The notes beneath the pieces were generated by a model. It did not search any database. It worked only from the letters and a program-made list of their open reading frames with translations, and was not told the DNA's origin. Positions 35,685 to 45,119 of a stretch of 64,000 nt of DNA are shown piece by piece. The stretch lies in the NCBI RefSeq assembly GCF_032484785.1, contig NZ_JAUETR010000001.1:2049501-2113500 (forward strand), given 5' to 3'. Every line of letters begins with the position of its first letter. Position 1 is the first letter of the stretch. The position numbers and the translations under genes are program-made. The DNA is from Bradyrhizobium sp. SZCCHNS1050 (GTDB lineage Bacteria > Pseudomonadota > Alphaproteobacteria > Rhizobiales > Xanthobacteraceae).

Positions 35685-36152
35685 TCAGGCCGCGCCGATG
35701 AACTGCAATACCACCTCGCGCCGATGCGGACGCGCACGATGCTCGATCAGATAGAGCGCCTGCCAGGTGCCGAGCATCATGCGTCCGTCCTGCACCGGCA
35801 CCTGCAGCGAGACCGCGCTCAGCATGGTCTTGACGTGTGCCGGCATGTCGTCCGGCCCCTCGGTGTCGTGCATCCAGCCGGCATCCTCCGGCGCCAGCCG
35901 CGCCAGCGCCGTGGTGAGATCGTGCAGCACGGTGGGATCGGCATTCTCCTGGATCGTCAGCGACGCCGAGGTGTGGCGAACGAACAGGGTCACCGCGCCT
36001 TCCCTGGCGGATACTTCACGCAGAAACGCCTCGACCTCGCGCGTGAGATCGGTGAAGCCGCGGCCCGAAGTCTGCGCCGTCAGGATCGACGTCGCCACCG
36101 TATCGATCGCGACGACCGAAAGTGCCGTGCGCGAGGCCGATCGTGCCGACAT
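35685..36152 (-). CDS. yjbQ: YjbQ family protein (UPF0047)
   Basis: A 155-residue protein of the compact YjbQ/UPF0047 family. Characteristic segments are GRGFTDLTREVEAFL, the metal-site stretch VRHTSASLTIQENADP, WMHDTEGPDDMPAHVK, and the C-terminal LGTWQALYLIEHRARPHRRE. Members are trimeric and bind a metal; a side activity of thiamine-phosphate synthesis has been reported, but the physiological role is unsettled. It stands alone, convergent with the transporter. Confidence 0.87.
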   Translation of the reverse strand: MSARSASRTALSVVAIDTVATSILTAQTSGRGFTDLTREVEAFLREVSAREGAVTLFVRHTSASLTIQENADPTVLHDLTTALARLAPEDAGWMHDTEGPDDMPAHVKTMLSAVSLQVPVQDGRMMLGTWQALYLIEHRARPHRREVVLQFIGAA

Positions 36153-36176
36153 GGATACAGCCTCCTCGAAGCGGTC

Positions 36177-36743
36177 TCAGATCCTGCCCGAGACGTCCTT
36201 CTGCACCCGTGTTGCCATGTCGAGCAGCCGGCGCCAGGCCTGCTCGAGGAACCCCATCATGCGGTCCATGTCCTGGTCGCTGGGCAGCGGGATCTCGAGC
36301 TTGCGCGTTCCATCGGAGGATTTCGATTCACCCGGCTTGTCCCCCGTCCTGGGTTCGGCTTTCCTCAACTGATCGGACTTGGGCAGCGCCTGATCTTTCG
36401 GCAGCGGCTCATCAATCTTGCCGGAGATGCTCTGATCGCGCGACGCGAGCTGGCCCTTGAGCTTTTCATTCTCCGCCTGCAGACGGCCGATCTCGGCGTC
36501 CAGCGCGGCGCGCTCATCAGGCACCGCGTAACAAGCAAAGCCCGATCCACTGCTGTTGTTGCACATCGAGACCGCACCGGTCTTGGTATCGAGCCGGATC
36601 ACGCCGTCCGATGTCGTCGACATCGTATAGCGTCCCTTGTCGCCGTCAGGCGCGGTGTCCTCGACCGCAAACGCCTCTCCGCCCAGGCAGCTCAACGCCA
36701 GCAGCGCGAGGAGGGACGGCCGGTACGGCTTCGTGAGACTCAT
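36177..36743 (-). CDS. Exported hypothetical protein with coiled-coil segment
   Basis: The ATG at 36743 follows GGGAGAG and gives 188 residues with a signal peptide (SLLALLALSCLGGEAFAVED). The mature part starts with a small strand-rich region holding two cysteines (AVSMCNNSSGSGFACYAV), then a coiled coil (ERAALDAEIGRLQAENEKLKGQL), a charged Lys/Pro/Ser-rich linker, and a C-terminal helix (DRMMGFLEQAWRRLLDMAT). I recognise no enzyme family. A periplasmic or envelope location is likely. It lies 24 bases upstream of yjbQ on the same strand and may be co-transcribed with it. Confidence 0.7.
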   Translation of the reverse strand: MSLTKPYRPSLLALLALSCLGGEAFAVEDTAPDGDKGRYTMSTTSDGVIRLDTKTGAVSMCNNSSGSGFACYAVPDERAALDAEIGRLQAENEKLKGQLASRDQSISGKIDEPLPKDQALPKSDQLRKAEPRTGDKPGESKSSDGTRKLEIPLPSDQDMDRMMGFLEQAWRRLLDMATRVQKDVSGRI

Positions 36744-36845
36744 GGCTGGCTCTCCCAGGCGCATTCGCAACCGCCGCCATGCACGCCGACATTGTGTCGC
36801 GGCCATGACGTTGCCTCAGGTGCGATCCCCTGCCACAGGCCGCAC

Positions 36846-37469
36846 CTATGCTTCGGACGTATAGGCGGAGCGACCGGATTTCAACGCGTCCGCCAGCAGC
36901 TCGAGGCGGTCCTGCCCCCAGAAGATCTCGCCGTCCAGCACATAGGCCGGCGAGCCGAACACGTCGGCCGCGATCGCGTCCTGCCGGTTCTGCTCGTAGG
37001 CCGCCCCGACCACGTCCGTCGCCGCCTGCGTCACGAGATCGCGGCCCGGCAGACCGGCTGCATCGGCCAAGCCGGCGATCACCTCGGCATCCGCAAGATT
37101 GAGCTGCTGCTCCCAGATGGCCGGGAAGGCGCGCTGCAGATAGGGCTCGGGATCCAGGCTGGCCTGCTGCGCCGCGATGACGACGCCGTCGGCGAGCCGG
37201 GCGTTGAAGGGCCAGTTGCTCGGCTGGATGTGGAAATCGAGACCGCGCTTGTCGCGCCACCGCTTCAGCTCGACGATGCGATAGCGCTGCCGCGCCGGAT
37301 GGCGCTTGGCCAGCGGAAGCCCGCCGGTCTCGGCGAACAGATCCACCAGCATGACCGGTTTGAGGTTGACGGTCGCGCCGTGGCTCGCGGCGATGTCGCG
37401 GAACAGCCGGTGGCCGATATAGGCCCATGGCGACTGCAGCGAGAAATAGTAATCGATCTGGCGCGACAT
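36846..37469 (-). CDS. 2-hydroxychromene-2-carboxylate isomerase family (DsbA-like) protein
   Basis: A 207-residue thioredoxin-fold protein. It begins IDYYFSLQSPWAYIGHRLF, where the Ser-Pro-Trp-Ala-Tyr segment replaces the CxxC of DsbA, as in HCCA isomerases and kappa-class glutathione transferases. The helical insert and the C-terminal FGSPAYVLDGEIFWGQDRLELL are also typical. Members isomerise chromene carboxylates in naphthalene breakdown or act as glutathione-dependent enzymes of unknown substrate; no naphthalene genes are nearby. It is divergent from the F0 operon. Confidence 0.85.
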   Translation of the reverse strand: MSRQIDYYFSLQSPWAYIGHRLFRDIAASHGATVNLKPVMLVDLFAETGGLPLAKRHPARQRYRIVELKRWRDKRGLDFHIQPSNWPFNARLADGVVIAAQQASLDPEPYLQRAFPAIWEQQLNLADAEVIAGLADAAGLPGRDLVTQAATDVVGAAYEQNRQDAIAADVFGSPAYVLDGEIFWGQDRLELLADALKSGRSAYTSEA

Positions 37470-37643
37470 GCGGGTTCCCGTGCCGGTTGGAGGTCAGCGA
37501 CATCGGATCAGAGGGCACTGACAGGTGCAAGATCGCAGCCGCACACAACACTGTTGATGCGGCGCGGTGACACGCGCGACCGATCTGACGAAAAAGCCGA
37601 GAAAACGTGTAAATTCAGGCATCTAACAGTTCAACACGCAATC

Positions 37644-37672
37644 TTGACTTGGGGGGATGCGGTCAGTATGGT
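37644..37672 (+). promoter_or_regulatory. Putative sigma-70 promoter of the F0 ATP synthase operon
   Basis: TTGACT at 37644-37649 and TATGGT at 37667-37672 are separated by exactly 17 bases, about 80 bp before atpI. This is the best housekeeping-type promoter match visible upstream of the operon. Confidence 0.5.
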
Positions 37673-37753
37673 CCGCCCGGCTTTAAAGGGCGATGGGGCG
37701 CTAATTCCTGAAACTCGCGGCCGGGTCGGGTCTCCACACGTGGCGGATGGCAC

Positions 37754-38131
37754 ATGGCGGATGACACGAACGAGAGCAGCGGACACAAGGATCGCGACAA
37801 GTCGCCCGATGAGGTTGCGCTTTCCGCAAGGCTCGGAAGTCTCGACCAACGGTTGTCCGAAATTCGCGACGGCCGCTCGATCGGGACTGATCAACCTGGA
37901 ATCGGCAGCGGTGACACTGCAGCCAGGGCTTCGGCCATGGCGCGTGGCCTGCGACTGTCGTCCGAGTTGATTGCCGGTGTCCTCGTCGGCGCGGTGCTTG
38001 GATGGGGCTTCGACCGCTTGCTGTCGACATCGCCCTTCGGATTCATCGTGTTTTTCCTGCTCGGCTTCGCCGCCGGCGTGTTGAACGTGGTGAGATCCGC
38101 AGGCATAGCTCCCGACAGGCCCCGCCAGTGA
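37754..38131 (+). CDS. atpI: AtpI-like protein of the F0 operon
   Basis: A 125-residue protein at the head of the F0 operon. A charged N-terminal half (HKDRDKSPDEVALSARLGSLDQRL) is followed by two membrane helices (LIAGVLVGAVLGWGFDRLL and FGFIVFFLLGFAAGVLNVV), the AtpI/Atp1 layout. AtpI helps assemble the c-ring or import Mg2+ and is not part of the finished enzyme. The ATG at 37754 is the operon's first start; atpB follows after about 90 bases. Confidence 0.85.
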   Translation: MADDTNESSGHKDRDKSPDEVALSARLGSLDQRLSEIRDGRSIGTDQPGIGSGDTAARASAMARGLRLSSELIAGVLVGAVLGWGFDRLLSTSPFGFIVFFLLGFAAGVLNVVRSAGIAPDRPRQ

Positions 38132-38218
38132 GGCATGCGCGGAAGACCTCGGCGCGGAAGACCAACGAGTGAATTGCAAAGCGCCGGCGTGGCCGGTGAA
38201 CAATGAGACGCCACGCGG

Positions 38219-38962
38219 ATGATCGATCCGATCCATCAATTCCACCTCAACAAGATCTTCACGATCGGCCATATCGGCAATCAGGAGATCACCTTCACCA
38301 ACTCGTCCGCGTACATGCTGCTCGCGGTCGTGCTGATCGCCGTCATGATGATGGCCGCCGGGCGCGCGCTCGTGCCGGGCCGGTTCCAGTCGGTGGTCGA
38401 GCTGTCCTACGAATTCGTCGCCAACACCATCAGAACCAGCGCCGGCCCGCACGGCATGACGTTCTTCCCGCTGGTGTTCTCGCTGTTCATGTTCATCTTC
38501 GTCTCGAACATCGTCGGCATCATCCCCTACACCTTCACCGTCTCCAGCCACATCATCGTCACCTTCTCGCTGGCGCTCTTGGTGTTCCTGACGGTCATCA
38601 TCTACGGCTTCTACAAGAACGGCCTGAAGTTCTTTAAGCTGTTCGTGCCGTCCGGCATCCCCGCGGTGATCCTGCCGCTGGTGGTCGTGATCGAAATCAT
38701 CTCTTTCTTCTCCCGCCCGATCTCGCACAGCGTCCGTCTGTTCGCCAACATGCTGGCCGGCCACGTCACCCTGAAGGTGTTCGCGAGCTTCGTGACCATG
38801 CTCGGCGCGCTCGGCTTCGTCGGCAAGGTCGGCGCGCTGCTGCCGCTCGGCCTCACGGTCGCGCTGACCGGCCTCGAGCTGATGGTCGCGTTCCTCCAGG
38901 CCTACGTCTTCACGATCCTCACCTGCATCTATCTCAACGATGCTATCCATCCGGGCCACTGA
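38219..38962 (+). CDS. atpB: ATP synthase F0 subunit a
   Basis: A 247-residue integral membrane protein that forms the proton half-channels facing the c-ring. The essential arginine lies in [20 protein letters not shown]. The N-terminus [13 protein letters not shown] and the final [23 protein letters not shown] are characteristic of alphaproteobacterial subunit a. It is second in the operon and followed by atpE after 40 bases, whose ribosome-binding sequence is AAAGGAG. Confidence 0.95.
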   Translation: MIDPIHQFHLNKIFTIGHIGNQEITFTNSSAYMLLAVVLIAVMMMAAGRALVPGRFQSVVELSYEFVANTIRTSAGPHGMTFFPLVFSLFMFIFVSNIVGIIPYTFTVSSHIIVTFSLALLVFLTVIIYGFYKNGLKFFKLFVPSGIPAVILPLVVVIEIISFFSRPISHSVRLFANMLAGHVTLKVFASFVTMLGALGFVGKVGALLPLGLTVALTGLELMVAFLQAYVFTILTCIYLNDAIHPGH

Positions 38963-39002
38963 TCCGGCCCTCTCTACCAAACCCCTCAAAGGAGTTCGTT
39001 TC

Positions 39003-39230
39003 ATGGATCCGGTTGCAGCGAAGTACATTGGCGCGGGCATTGCCTGCATCGGCATGGGTGGCGCGGGTGCCGGCATCGGCATCATCTTCGGCAACTACCT
39101 GTCGGCCGCTCTGCGCAATCCGTCGGCCGCTCAGGGCCAGTTCGGCAACCTGATTTTCGGCTTCGCGGTGACCGAAGCGCTCGGCATCTTCTCGCTGCTG
39201 ATCGCCCTGCTCCTGCTGTACGCCGTCTAA
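39003..39230 (+). CDS. atpE: ATP synthase F0 subunit c
   Basis: A 75-residue hairpin protein of two membrane helices. The glycine-rich first helix is [20 protein letters not shown]; the polar loop contains RNPSAAQGQ; the proton-carrying glutamate lies in [13 protein letters not shown]. The start ATG 39003 follows AAAGGAG; the frame upstream of it overlaps atpB and is not used. Its high expression relative to neighbours would fit the strong ribosome-binding sequence. Confidence 0.95.
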   Translation: MDPVAAKYIGAGIACIGMGGAGAGIGIIFGNYLSAALRNPSAAQGQFGNLIFGFAVTEALGIFSLLIALLLLYAV

Positions 39231-39258
39231 GACGGCCTGAGCCGGACAGGAGAAGCCC

Positions 39259-39834
39259 GTGGCTGAAAGTCATGGCGAGGCCAAGGGCGGCGAGGCCAAG
39301 GGCACCGCAAGCGCCCATACTGAGGCCGATGGCGGGCATGGTTTCCCTCCCTTCCAGAAGGAAACCTTTCCCTCCCAGATCGTCTCCCTGGTGATCGCCT
39401 TCGTGGCGCTGTACGTGATCGTTTCGCGTGTGGCGCTGCCGAAGGTCGGGGCCGTCATCGACGCCCGCCAGAAGTCGATCGACGGCGATCTGGCTGAAGC
39501 GCAGCGGCTGAAGGATGAATCCGAAGCCGCGATGAAGGCGTATGAGAGCGAGCTGGCGACGGCTCGTGCCCGTGCCCAGGCGATCGGAGCGGAGACCCGC
39601 GAGAAGCTCGCGGCTTCTTCGGACGCCGAGCGCAAGGCGCTGGAAGACAGCCTCGCGGCCAAGCTCGCGGCGGCTGAGAAGTCCATCGCCACCACGCGCA
39701 CGACCGCAATGAGCAATGTCCGCGGCATCGCCGCAGACGCAGCCAGCGCGATCGTGAAGCAGCTCACCGGCAAGGCCCCCGCGGCCAAGACGGTCGAGGC
39801 TGCGGTCGATGCATCGTTGAAGGGAACAGCCTGA
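39259..39834 (+). CDS. atpG: ATP synthase F0 subunit b'
   Basis: A 191-residue b' subunit starting at GTG 39259 after AGGAGA. A hydrophilic N-terminal extension of about 40 residues ([20 protein letters not shown]) precedes one membrane helix ([18 protein letters not shown]) and a long coiled coil rich in Ala, Glu and Lys. Together with subunit b it forms the heterodimeric peripheral stalk found in photosynthetic bacteria and many alphaproteobacteria. Its stop overlaps the atpF start by one base, indicating translational coupling. Confidence 0.88.
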   Translation: MAESHGEAKGGEAKGTASAHTEADGGHGFPPFQKETFPSQIVSLVIAFVALYVIVSRVALPKVGAVIDARQKSIDGDLAEAQRLKDESEAAMKAYESELATARARAQAIGAETREKLAASSDAERKALEDSLAAKLAAAEKSIATTRTTAMSNVRGIAADAASAIVKQLTGKAPAAKTVEAAVDASLKGTA

Positions 39835-40325
39835 TGCATTTGCTCGCTGATCCGGAAACCTGGGTTGCGATTGCCTTCGTGATCCTGATGGGCCTGTTCG
39901 CCTATCTCGGTGTCCATCGCACGGTCCTGAAGGCGCTCGACAATCGCTCCGAGCGCATCAGATCCGAGCTGGCGGAGGCCAAGCGGCTCAAGGAAGAGGC
40001 GGCCAAAGTGCTCGCCGATTACAAGACCCGCCGCGCCAGCGCCGAACGCGAGGCCGAGGAGATCGTCACCAGCGCGAAGGCGGAAGCCGAGCGCATCGCG
40101 GCGGAGGCCAAGGCCAAGATGGAAGACTTCGTCGCCCGTCGCACCAAGGCCGCCGAGGGCAAGATCGCCCTCGCCGAGGCCCAGGCTCTCGCCGACGTCA
40201 GGTCCGCTGCGGCGGAGGCCGCCGTCCAGGCCGCCGCGACCGTGCTGTCGCAGTCGGTCAAGGGCGCTCTTGGCGAAGACCTCGTCGCCAAAGGCATCGC
40301 GGAAGTCGGCCGCAAGCTGAACTGA
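39834..40325 (+). CDS. atpF: ATP synthase F0 subunit b
   Basis: A 163-residue subunit b. The short N-terminal membrane helix ([19 protein letters not shown]) lacks the leader of b', and the remainder is a long coiled coil ([25 protein letters not shown]) of the peripheral stalk. It is the last gene of the operon and is followed by a strong terminator. The F1 genes are not in this window, as expected for alphaproteobacteria with separate F0 and F1 operons. Confidence 0.92.
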   Translation: MHLLADPETWVAIAFVILMGLFAYLGVHRTVLKALDNRSERIRSELAEAKRLKEEAAKVLADYKTRRASAEREAEEIVTSAKAEAERIAAEAKAKMEDFVARRTKAAEGKIALAEAQALADVRSAAAEAAVQAAATVLSQSVKGALGEDLVAKGIAEVGRKLN

Positions 40326-40354
40326 GCGGCAGTCCGTCTCCATCCATCAACTTC

Positions 40355-40389
40355 AAAAGGCCGGTGCGATCCCATCGCACCGGCCTTTT
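40355..40389. terminator. Strong bidirectional terminator after atpF
   Basis: AAAAGGCCGGTGCGAT, loop CCC, ATCGCACCGGCCTTTT form a perfect 16-bp stem, with A on one side and T on the other. It can end both the F0 operon and the convergent exported-protein gene at 40433-41083. Confidence 0.88.
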
Positions 40390-40432
40390 GCTGTTCACGC
40401 TCTGCGGCGAGCGCCTCGCGCCACGGCAATCG

Positions 40433-41083
40433 TCACCGCCGCTTCTTGCCGTGCGGCCGCTCCGGGGTCAGCGCCTGCGGGTCGAAGCCGATGTAGAAGA
40501 CGTAATTGTCGGCATTGGCGCCGGGCGGCGGCACCGGATAGACCATGTCCTCCGCGACGATCGTGAACGGCACGCTGCCGTCCTCGGTCATCTGCACCGT
40601 GGTGCGATACGACTTGGTGGCGATCACCTTCTCGCCGATGCCGCCCTGGACCACGGCGATGCGCATCGGAATGTCGACGCTCGCCGGCGCGCCCGCGGGG
40701 CCGGCAACGATGCGGCCCTGGATGCCGATCTTGGCGGTGATTTCGGCCCCGTTGAGACTGCATTCGCGCGCGGTCTTGGTGATCGACGCCTGGAACCGGA
40801 CGTCGTTGCCGACGGCCTGCTTGCCGGGCGCGGCCACGGCGTAGGTCGAGGCGCCGGCGCGAATGTTGACCGGCGGACAGGTCAGGCCCTCGGTCGGATC
40901 GACCGGCGGTCCGCCGCTGGCGGGCAGGTTCTCCTGCCCCTTGTTGTCGGAACCGCCGCCGAACAGGCTCTTGAAGCGGTCGGTCAGCGATTGGGCGGCT
41001 GCCGGCGGCGCCGCGCCGGCGGCTCCCAAGGCCAGCAGCACGGCTGCCAACGTTCCAGCCCTGATCACGCTCGTCTCTCGCAT
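40433..41083 (-). CDS. Exported hypothetical protein
   Basis: The ATG at 41083 (after a GGGGAT sequence) gives 216 residues with a signal peptide (VIRAGTLAAVLLALGAAGAAPPAAAQ). The mature protein has a Gly/Ser-rich linker, two cysteines (LTCPPVNIRAG and ARECSLNGAEITAKIG), and a beta-rich domain ending GFDPQALTPERPHGKKRR. The strand pattern suggests a periplasmic or surface beta-sandwich. I recognise no named family, though proteins of this type are common in Bradyrhizobium-like genomes. It converges on the F0 operon. Confidence 0.72.
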   Translation of the reverse strand: MRETSVIRAGTLAAVLLALGAAGAAPPAAAQSLTDRFKSLFGGGSDNKGQENLPASGGPPVDPTEGLTCPPVNIRAGASTYAVAAPGKQAVGNDVRFQASITKTARECSLNGAEITAKIGIQGRIVAGPAGAPASVDIPMRIAVVQGGIGEKVIATKSYRTTVQMTEDGSVPFTIVAEDMVYPVPPPGANADNYVFYIGFDPQALTPERPHGKKRR

Positions 41084-41192
41084 CGTCTGATATCCCCGGC
41101 AACTCGGTCGCCCAGCCCAGGCGTCTATACCCATTTCAGAGGCCGGAACCAGCCCCGATCGGCCACTCCCGCGGCGATCCCGATCACGATTG

Positions 41193-41780
41193 CTACCCCC
41201 GGAAATCCTCGTGCAACAGGCCGTAGAGGTAATGGTCCTGCCAGACCCCGTTGATGCAGAGGTAGCGACGCGCCAGGCCCTCGCGGGTGAAGCCGCATTT
41301 CTCCAGCACGCGAATCGACGGCGTATTGGTCGGGATGCAGGCCGCCTCGACCCGGTGCAGATTGAGCTCGCCGAACAGGGTCGGCAGCAGCAGCCGCAGC
41401 GCCGCCGTCATATAGCCATGATGTGCGAACGGCTGCCCCATCCAATAGCCGATGGTGCCGGCCTGAACGATGCCGCGGCGGACATTGGCGAGCGTGATGC
41501 CGCCGAGCATGGCGCCGTCCTGCTCGCGAAAGACGATGAACGGATAGGAGCGGTCGGCCGAGATGTCCTCGGCATAGCGGCGCAGCCGGCGGCGGAAGCC
41601 GGAGCGCGTCAGGTCATCGGATGGCCAGATCGGCTCCCAGGGCGTGAGATAGTCGCGGCTGATCTCGCGCAGCCGCGCCCATTGCGCATAATCGGCCATC
41701 TGCGGCGCGCGCAACAGCAGGCCCTGGCCGCGCGGAGCCAGCGCAGCCGGTCCGTTGGATGGCAAGCGAAACAGGGCCAT
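41193..41780 (-). CDS. GNAT acetyltransferase, RimJ/RimL-like
   Basis: A 195-residue GNAT protein. It starts with the LRAPQMADYAQWARLREIS segment common in RimJ-type enzymes. The acetyl-CoA loop region is IGYWMGQPFAHHGYMTAAL, and the late motif NTPSIRVLEKCGFTREGLARRYLCINGVWQDHYLYGLL matches protein N-terminal acetyltransferases of this group. It probably acetylates a ribosomal protein or other small target. It is downstream of the M16 peptidase on the same strand, after about 115 bases. Confidence 0.88.
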   Translation of the reverse strand: MALFRLPSNGPAALAPRGQGLLLRAPQMADYAQWARLREISRDYLTPWEPIWPSDDLTRSGFRRRLRRYAEDISADRSYPFIVFREQDGAMLGGITLANVRRGIVQAGTIGYWMGQPFAHHGYMTAALRLLLPTLFGELNLHRVEAACIPTNTPSIRVLEKCGFTREGLARRYLCINGVWQDHYLYGLLHEDFRG

Positions 41781-41894
41781 CTGTGATGCTCCCCCTGCTC
41801 TTTCCGGGTCGAAGCCTGCTCCGACCTACCCCAGAGCTCCGATGCCGAGCGCTGGCGGATTGCAATGCGCGGACGGCACCGAGCCGCACCACGT

Positions 41895-43187
41895 TCAGTG
41901 CAGTTGGGCTTTCGATCTCGAACCGGTCAGACCTTCGGCGAAAGTGACCGCCGTGTCCAGACCCCTGCCGGTGCCGAGCGCGACGACCGCCGGCTTGCTG
42001 CGTGCGAGCAGCGCCCGCGCCGCATCGCGCGTGCTCTCGACGCTGACCGCCTCGATCTTGGCGACCATCTCCTGCAACGTCTGCGGCCGGCCATAGGCCA
42101 GGATATGCCGCGCCAATTGCTCGGCACGGGCACTGCAGCTCTCGAGCGCCATCAACAGCCCGGCCTTCATCTGCGCCTTGGCGCGGGCGACCTCGGCCTC
42201 GCTCAAGGTCTCCACCGCGTTGCCGATGATGTCGACCACGACCTCCATCATCTCGGGCGCGTCGGCCGGATCGGTCCCGGTGTAGAGGCCGAAGAATCCC
42301 GTGTCGCTATAGGGCGCGTGGAACGTGTAGACGGAGTAGCAGAGCCCCCGGTTCTCGCGCACCTCCTGGAACAGCCGGGACGACATGCCGCCGCCGAGGA
42401 TGTTGGTGAACACCTGCAGCGAGAACAGCGACGGGTCGGCCTGCGGCACGCCTTCGAGCGCGAGCGTCAGATGCGCCTGCTCGAGATCGCGATGCACGAC
42501 GCGTGAGCCGCCCTTGCCGAATGCCGCCGGCAGCGGCTTCGGCGCCGGCCCGCCATTGAAGCTGGCAAATCGTTTCGTCACGTCTTCGACCACGCGCTGA
42601 TGATCGACGGCGCCGGCCGCGGCGACCACCATGTCCGGCCCGCGATAATGCGTCGACAGATAGCCGTGCAGCTTGTCGCGATCGAACGCCTCCAGCGTCT
42701 TGGCGGTGCCGAGCAGCGAGCGGCCCATCGGCTGGTCCGGAAAGCATAGCTCGTTGAGATGCTCGAACACGACGTCGTCGGGCGTGTCCTGCGCCGCGCC
42801 GATCTCCTGCACGATCACGTTCTTCTCGCGCTCCAGCTCCTCCGGCACGAACGACGGATTGGCGAGAATGTCGGAGAGCACGTCGAGCGCCATCGGCACG
42901 TCGGCCTTCAGCACGCGGGCGTAGTACGCCGTGGTCTCGGTCGAGGTGCCGGCATTGAGATCGCCGCCGACGGCCTCGACGGTCTCGACGATCTCGCGCG
43001 CGCTGCGCGTGGTCGTGCCCTTGAACGCCATGTGCTCGAGCAGATGCGAGATGCCGTGCTCGTCCGGCTTCTCGTCGCGGCCGCCGACGCCGGCCCAGAC
43101 CCCGAGCGCCGCCGTCTCCAGATGCGGCATCGTGTCGGTGACGACCGTCAACCCCGTCGGCAGCTTGGTGACTTCCACGCCCATCAT
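41895..43187 (-). CDS. M16 family zinc peptidase (mitochondrial processing peptidase-like)
   Basis: From ATG 43187 the protein has 430 residues, the length of processing-peptidase beta-like bacterial enzymes. The inverted zinc motif HLLEH is in HGISHLLEHMAFKGT, with the distal Glu in the following helix region (TSTETTAYYARV). The substrate-binding domain has GGGMSSRLFQEVRENRGLCYSVY. Its start overlaps the threonine synthase stop as ATGA, so the two genes are translated together, an arrangement common in Rhizobiales. Confidence 0.92.
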   Translation of the reverse strand: MMGVEVTKLPTGLTVVTDTMPHLETAALGVWAGVGGRDEKPDEHGISHLLEHMAFKGTTTRSAREIVETVEAVGGDLNAGTSTETTAYYARVLKADVPMALDVLSDILANPSFVPEELEREKNVIVQEIGAAQDTPDDVVFEHLNELCFPDQPMGRSLLGTAKTLEAFDRDKLHGYLSTHYRGPDMVVAAAGAVDHQRVVEDVTKRFASFNGGPAPKPLPAAFGKGGSRVVHRDLEQAHLTLALEGVPQADPSLFSLQVFTNILGGGMSSRLFQEVRENRGLCYSVYTFHAPYSDTGFFGLYTGTDPADAPEMMEVVVDIIGNAVETLSEAEVARAKAQMKAGLLMALESCSARAEQLARHILAYGRPQTLQEMVAKIEAVSVESTRDAARALLARSKPAVVALGTGRGLDTAVTFAEGLTGSRSKAQLH

Positions 43188-44599
43188 GCAATTCCCTGCT
43201 TGGCGGCCCGGCTGACCGAGCGGATGAACTTCTCCACCTCGGCCTGGTCGTTCCGCATGATCCTGATGTCCTCGCGCCTGCTCATCAGCCCTTCGAGCCA
43301 CACCGGCAAATGCGGCCGCATCCCGCAGGCGGCCTCGACCGCATCGGGGAATTTGGCGGGATGCGCGGTCGACAGAACGATGTTCGGCACCGACAGATCG
43401 GTGCCGTCGCGATCGGCCACCGCCAGCGCCACCGCCGTGTGCGGATCGACGAGATCGCCGGCCTCGCGGAAGGCGGCGCGGATCGCGGCCGCGGTTTCGA
43501 TCTCGTCAGCGCGGCCGGCGTCGAAATCGGCGCGGATCGCCGCCAGCATGGCATCCGGCAGCACGAAGCGGCCGGACTGCTTGAGGCTGTCCATCAGCCG
43601 CCGCACGGTGCCGGCGTCGCGGCCGCCGGCTTCGAACAACAGCCGCTCGAAATTCGACGACACCTGGATGTCCATCGAGGGCGAAGCCGTCGCATGCACT
43701 TCGCGCACCTCGTAGATGCCGGTCGTCAGCGTCCGGGCGAGGATGTCGTTGACGTTGGTCGCGACGCGCAACGTGCGCACCGGCAGGCCCATGCGCTTGG
43801 CGACATAGCCGGCGAAGACGTCGCCGAAATTGCCGGTGGGCACGGTGAAGTCGACGGCGCGGTGGGGTGCCCCGATCGCGACCGCCGAGGTGAAGTAGTA
43901 GACCACCTGGGCGACGACGCGCGCCCAGTTGATCGAGTTGACGCCCGACAGCCTGACCGAATCGCGGAAGCCGTGATGGTTGAACAGGCCCTTCACGATC
44001 GCCTGGCAGTCATCGAAATGACCTTCGATCGCCAGCGCATGGACGTTGGCCGCGCCCGACGTCGTCATCATCCGCCGCTGCACCTCGGAGATGCGGCCAT
44101 GCGGGAACAGCACGATGAGGTCGGCATTGTCGCGGCCGGCGAAGGCCTCGACCGCCGCGCCACCCGTATCGCCTGATGTCGCCACGACGATGGTGGTGCG
44201 CTCGCCGCGCTTGGCCAGCACGTGGTCCATCAGCCGCGAGATCAGCTGCATCGCCACGTCCTTGAACGCCAAGGTCGGGCCGTGGAACAGCTCCAGCACG
44301 AACTGATGCGGCGCGATCTGGTCGAGCGGCACCACGGCGGGGTGACGGAACGTCGCATAGGCCTCGTTGGCCATGCGGCCGAGCTCTTCGTCGGAAATCT
44401 CGCCGGCGACGAACGGCTTGATGACCTCGACGGCGACCTCCCAATAGGGCCGGCCAAAAAACGACGCGATCGTCGCGGGCGTCAGCTGCGGCCAGGTCTC
44501 GGGCACGTACAGGCCGCCGTCACGGGCGAGCCCGGTCAGCATCACATCGCAGAAGGTGAGCGCGGGGGCTTCCCCGCGGGTCGAAACATAGCGCGTCAA
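43184..44599 (-). CDS. thrC: Threonine synthase
   Basis: A 471-residue PLP enzyme that converts O-phosphohomoserine to threonine, of the longer fungal/gamma class. Key segments are the N-terminal RYVSTRGEAPALTFCDVML, the PLP lysine in LAFKDVAMQLI, the phosphate-binding SGDTGGAAVEAFAG, and NSINWARVVAQVVYY. The C-terminus reads VWLEGLMSRREDIRIMRND. It is the first gene of a unit with the M16 peptidase gene. Confidence 0.95.
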   Translation of the reverse strand: MTRYVSTRGEAPALTFCDVMLTGLARDGGLYVPETWPQLTPATIASFFGRPYWEVAVEVIKPFVAGEISDEELGRMANEAYATFRHPAVVPLDQIAPHQFVLELFHGPTLAFKDVAMQLISRLMDHVLAKRGERTTIVVATSGDTGGAAVEAFAGRDNADLIVLFPHGRISEVQRRMMTTSGAANVHALAIEGHFDDCQAIVKGLFNHHGFRDSVRLSGVNSINWARVVAQVVYYFTSAVAIGAPHRAVDFTVPTGNFGDVFAGYVAKRMGLPVRTLRVATNVNDILARTLTTGIYEVREVHATASPSMDIQVSSNFERLLFEAGGRDAGTVRRLMDSLKQSGRFVLPDAMLAAIRADFDAGRADEIETAAAIRAAFREAGDLVDPHTAVALAVADRDGTDLSVPNIVLSTAHPAKFPDAVEAACGMRPHLPVWLEGLMSRREDIRIMRNDQAEVEKFIRSVSRAAKQGIA

Positions 44600-45019
44600 A
44601 CCGCTCTCCTGACCTGCGTCACCAGGCCATAACCCGTTGATTGAATTCGAAATCGGAACCGCCCGGCGGCAACATGGTCCGGCACCATAATGGTTTTGAC
44701 CTTGTTGCGAAACCGGTTGTTGCCGCAGCGATGGTCCCGGCTGCGGGTTACGGCGGCGTTACGGTGGGTCACGGGGCATCGGTTACGAGACTTGGGTCGC
44801 AACGGCTGACCCGGGCCGGTCCAGCGGACCATCCGCCCCACGGCTTTCATCCCCGGTTCAACCGGGCGATCCCGTACGCCGTGGCGGCCGCGGTCGACCG
44901 CACCGCCGCGGCGTCCCGGATCCCCGCCTGCGCGGGGATGACGGCGGTGCCTGCGACTTCCGGCCGGGCACTTCGAGCACGCGAACGAACGATGGGATAT
45001 CGGCACGATCTCTCCACCT
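44600..45019. other. Intergenic stretch with one partial palindrome
   Basis: About 420 bases upstream of thrC contain no convincing gene. A hairpin (ATCCCCGC, CT, GCGGGGAT) at about 44919-44940 is followed by GACGGCGG and resembles one half of the intergenic repeats nearby. The thrC promoter should lie within the first 100 bases but no clear boxes stand out. Confidence 0.45.
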
Positions 45020-45114
45020 CGTCATTCCGGGGCGCGCGGAGCGCGAGCCCGGAATCCATAACCACGACCGGGAGTATGGATTCCGGCTCGCCCTGCGGGC
45101 GCCCCGGAATGACG
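45020..45114. repeat. Palindromic intergenic repeat, family A, copy 5
   Basis: CGTCATTCCGGGGCGCGCGGAGCGCGAGCCCGGAATCC starts the segment in three adjoining blocks and ATGGATTCCGGCTCG / GCCCCGGAATGACG closes it. It abuts the dispersed structured repeat copy 2. Confidence 0.82.
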
Positions 45115-45119
45115 GCGGT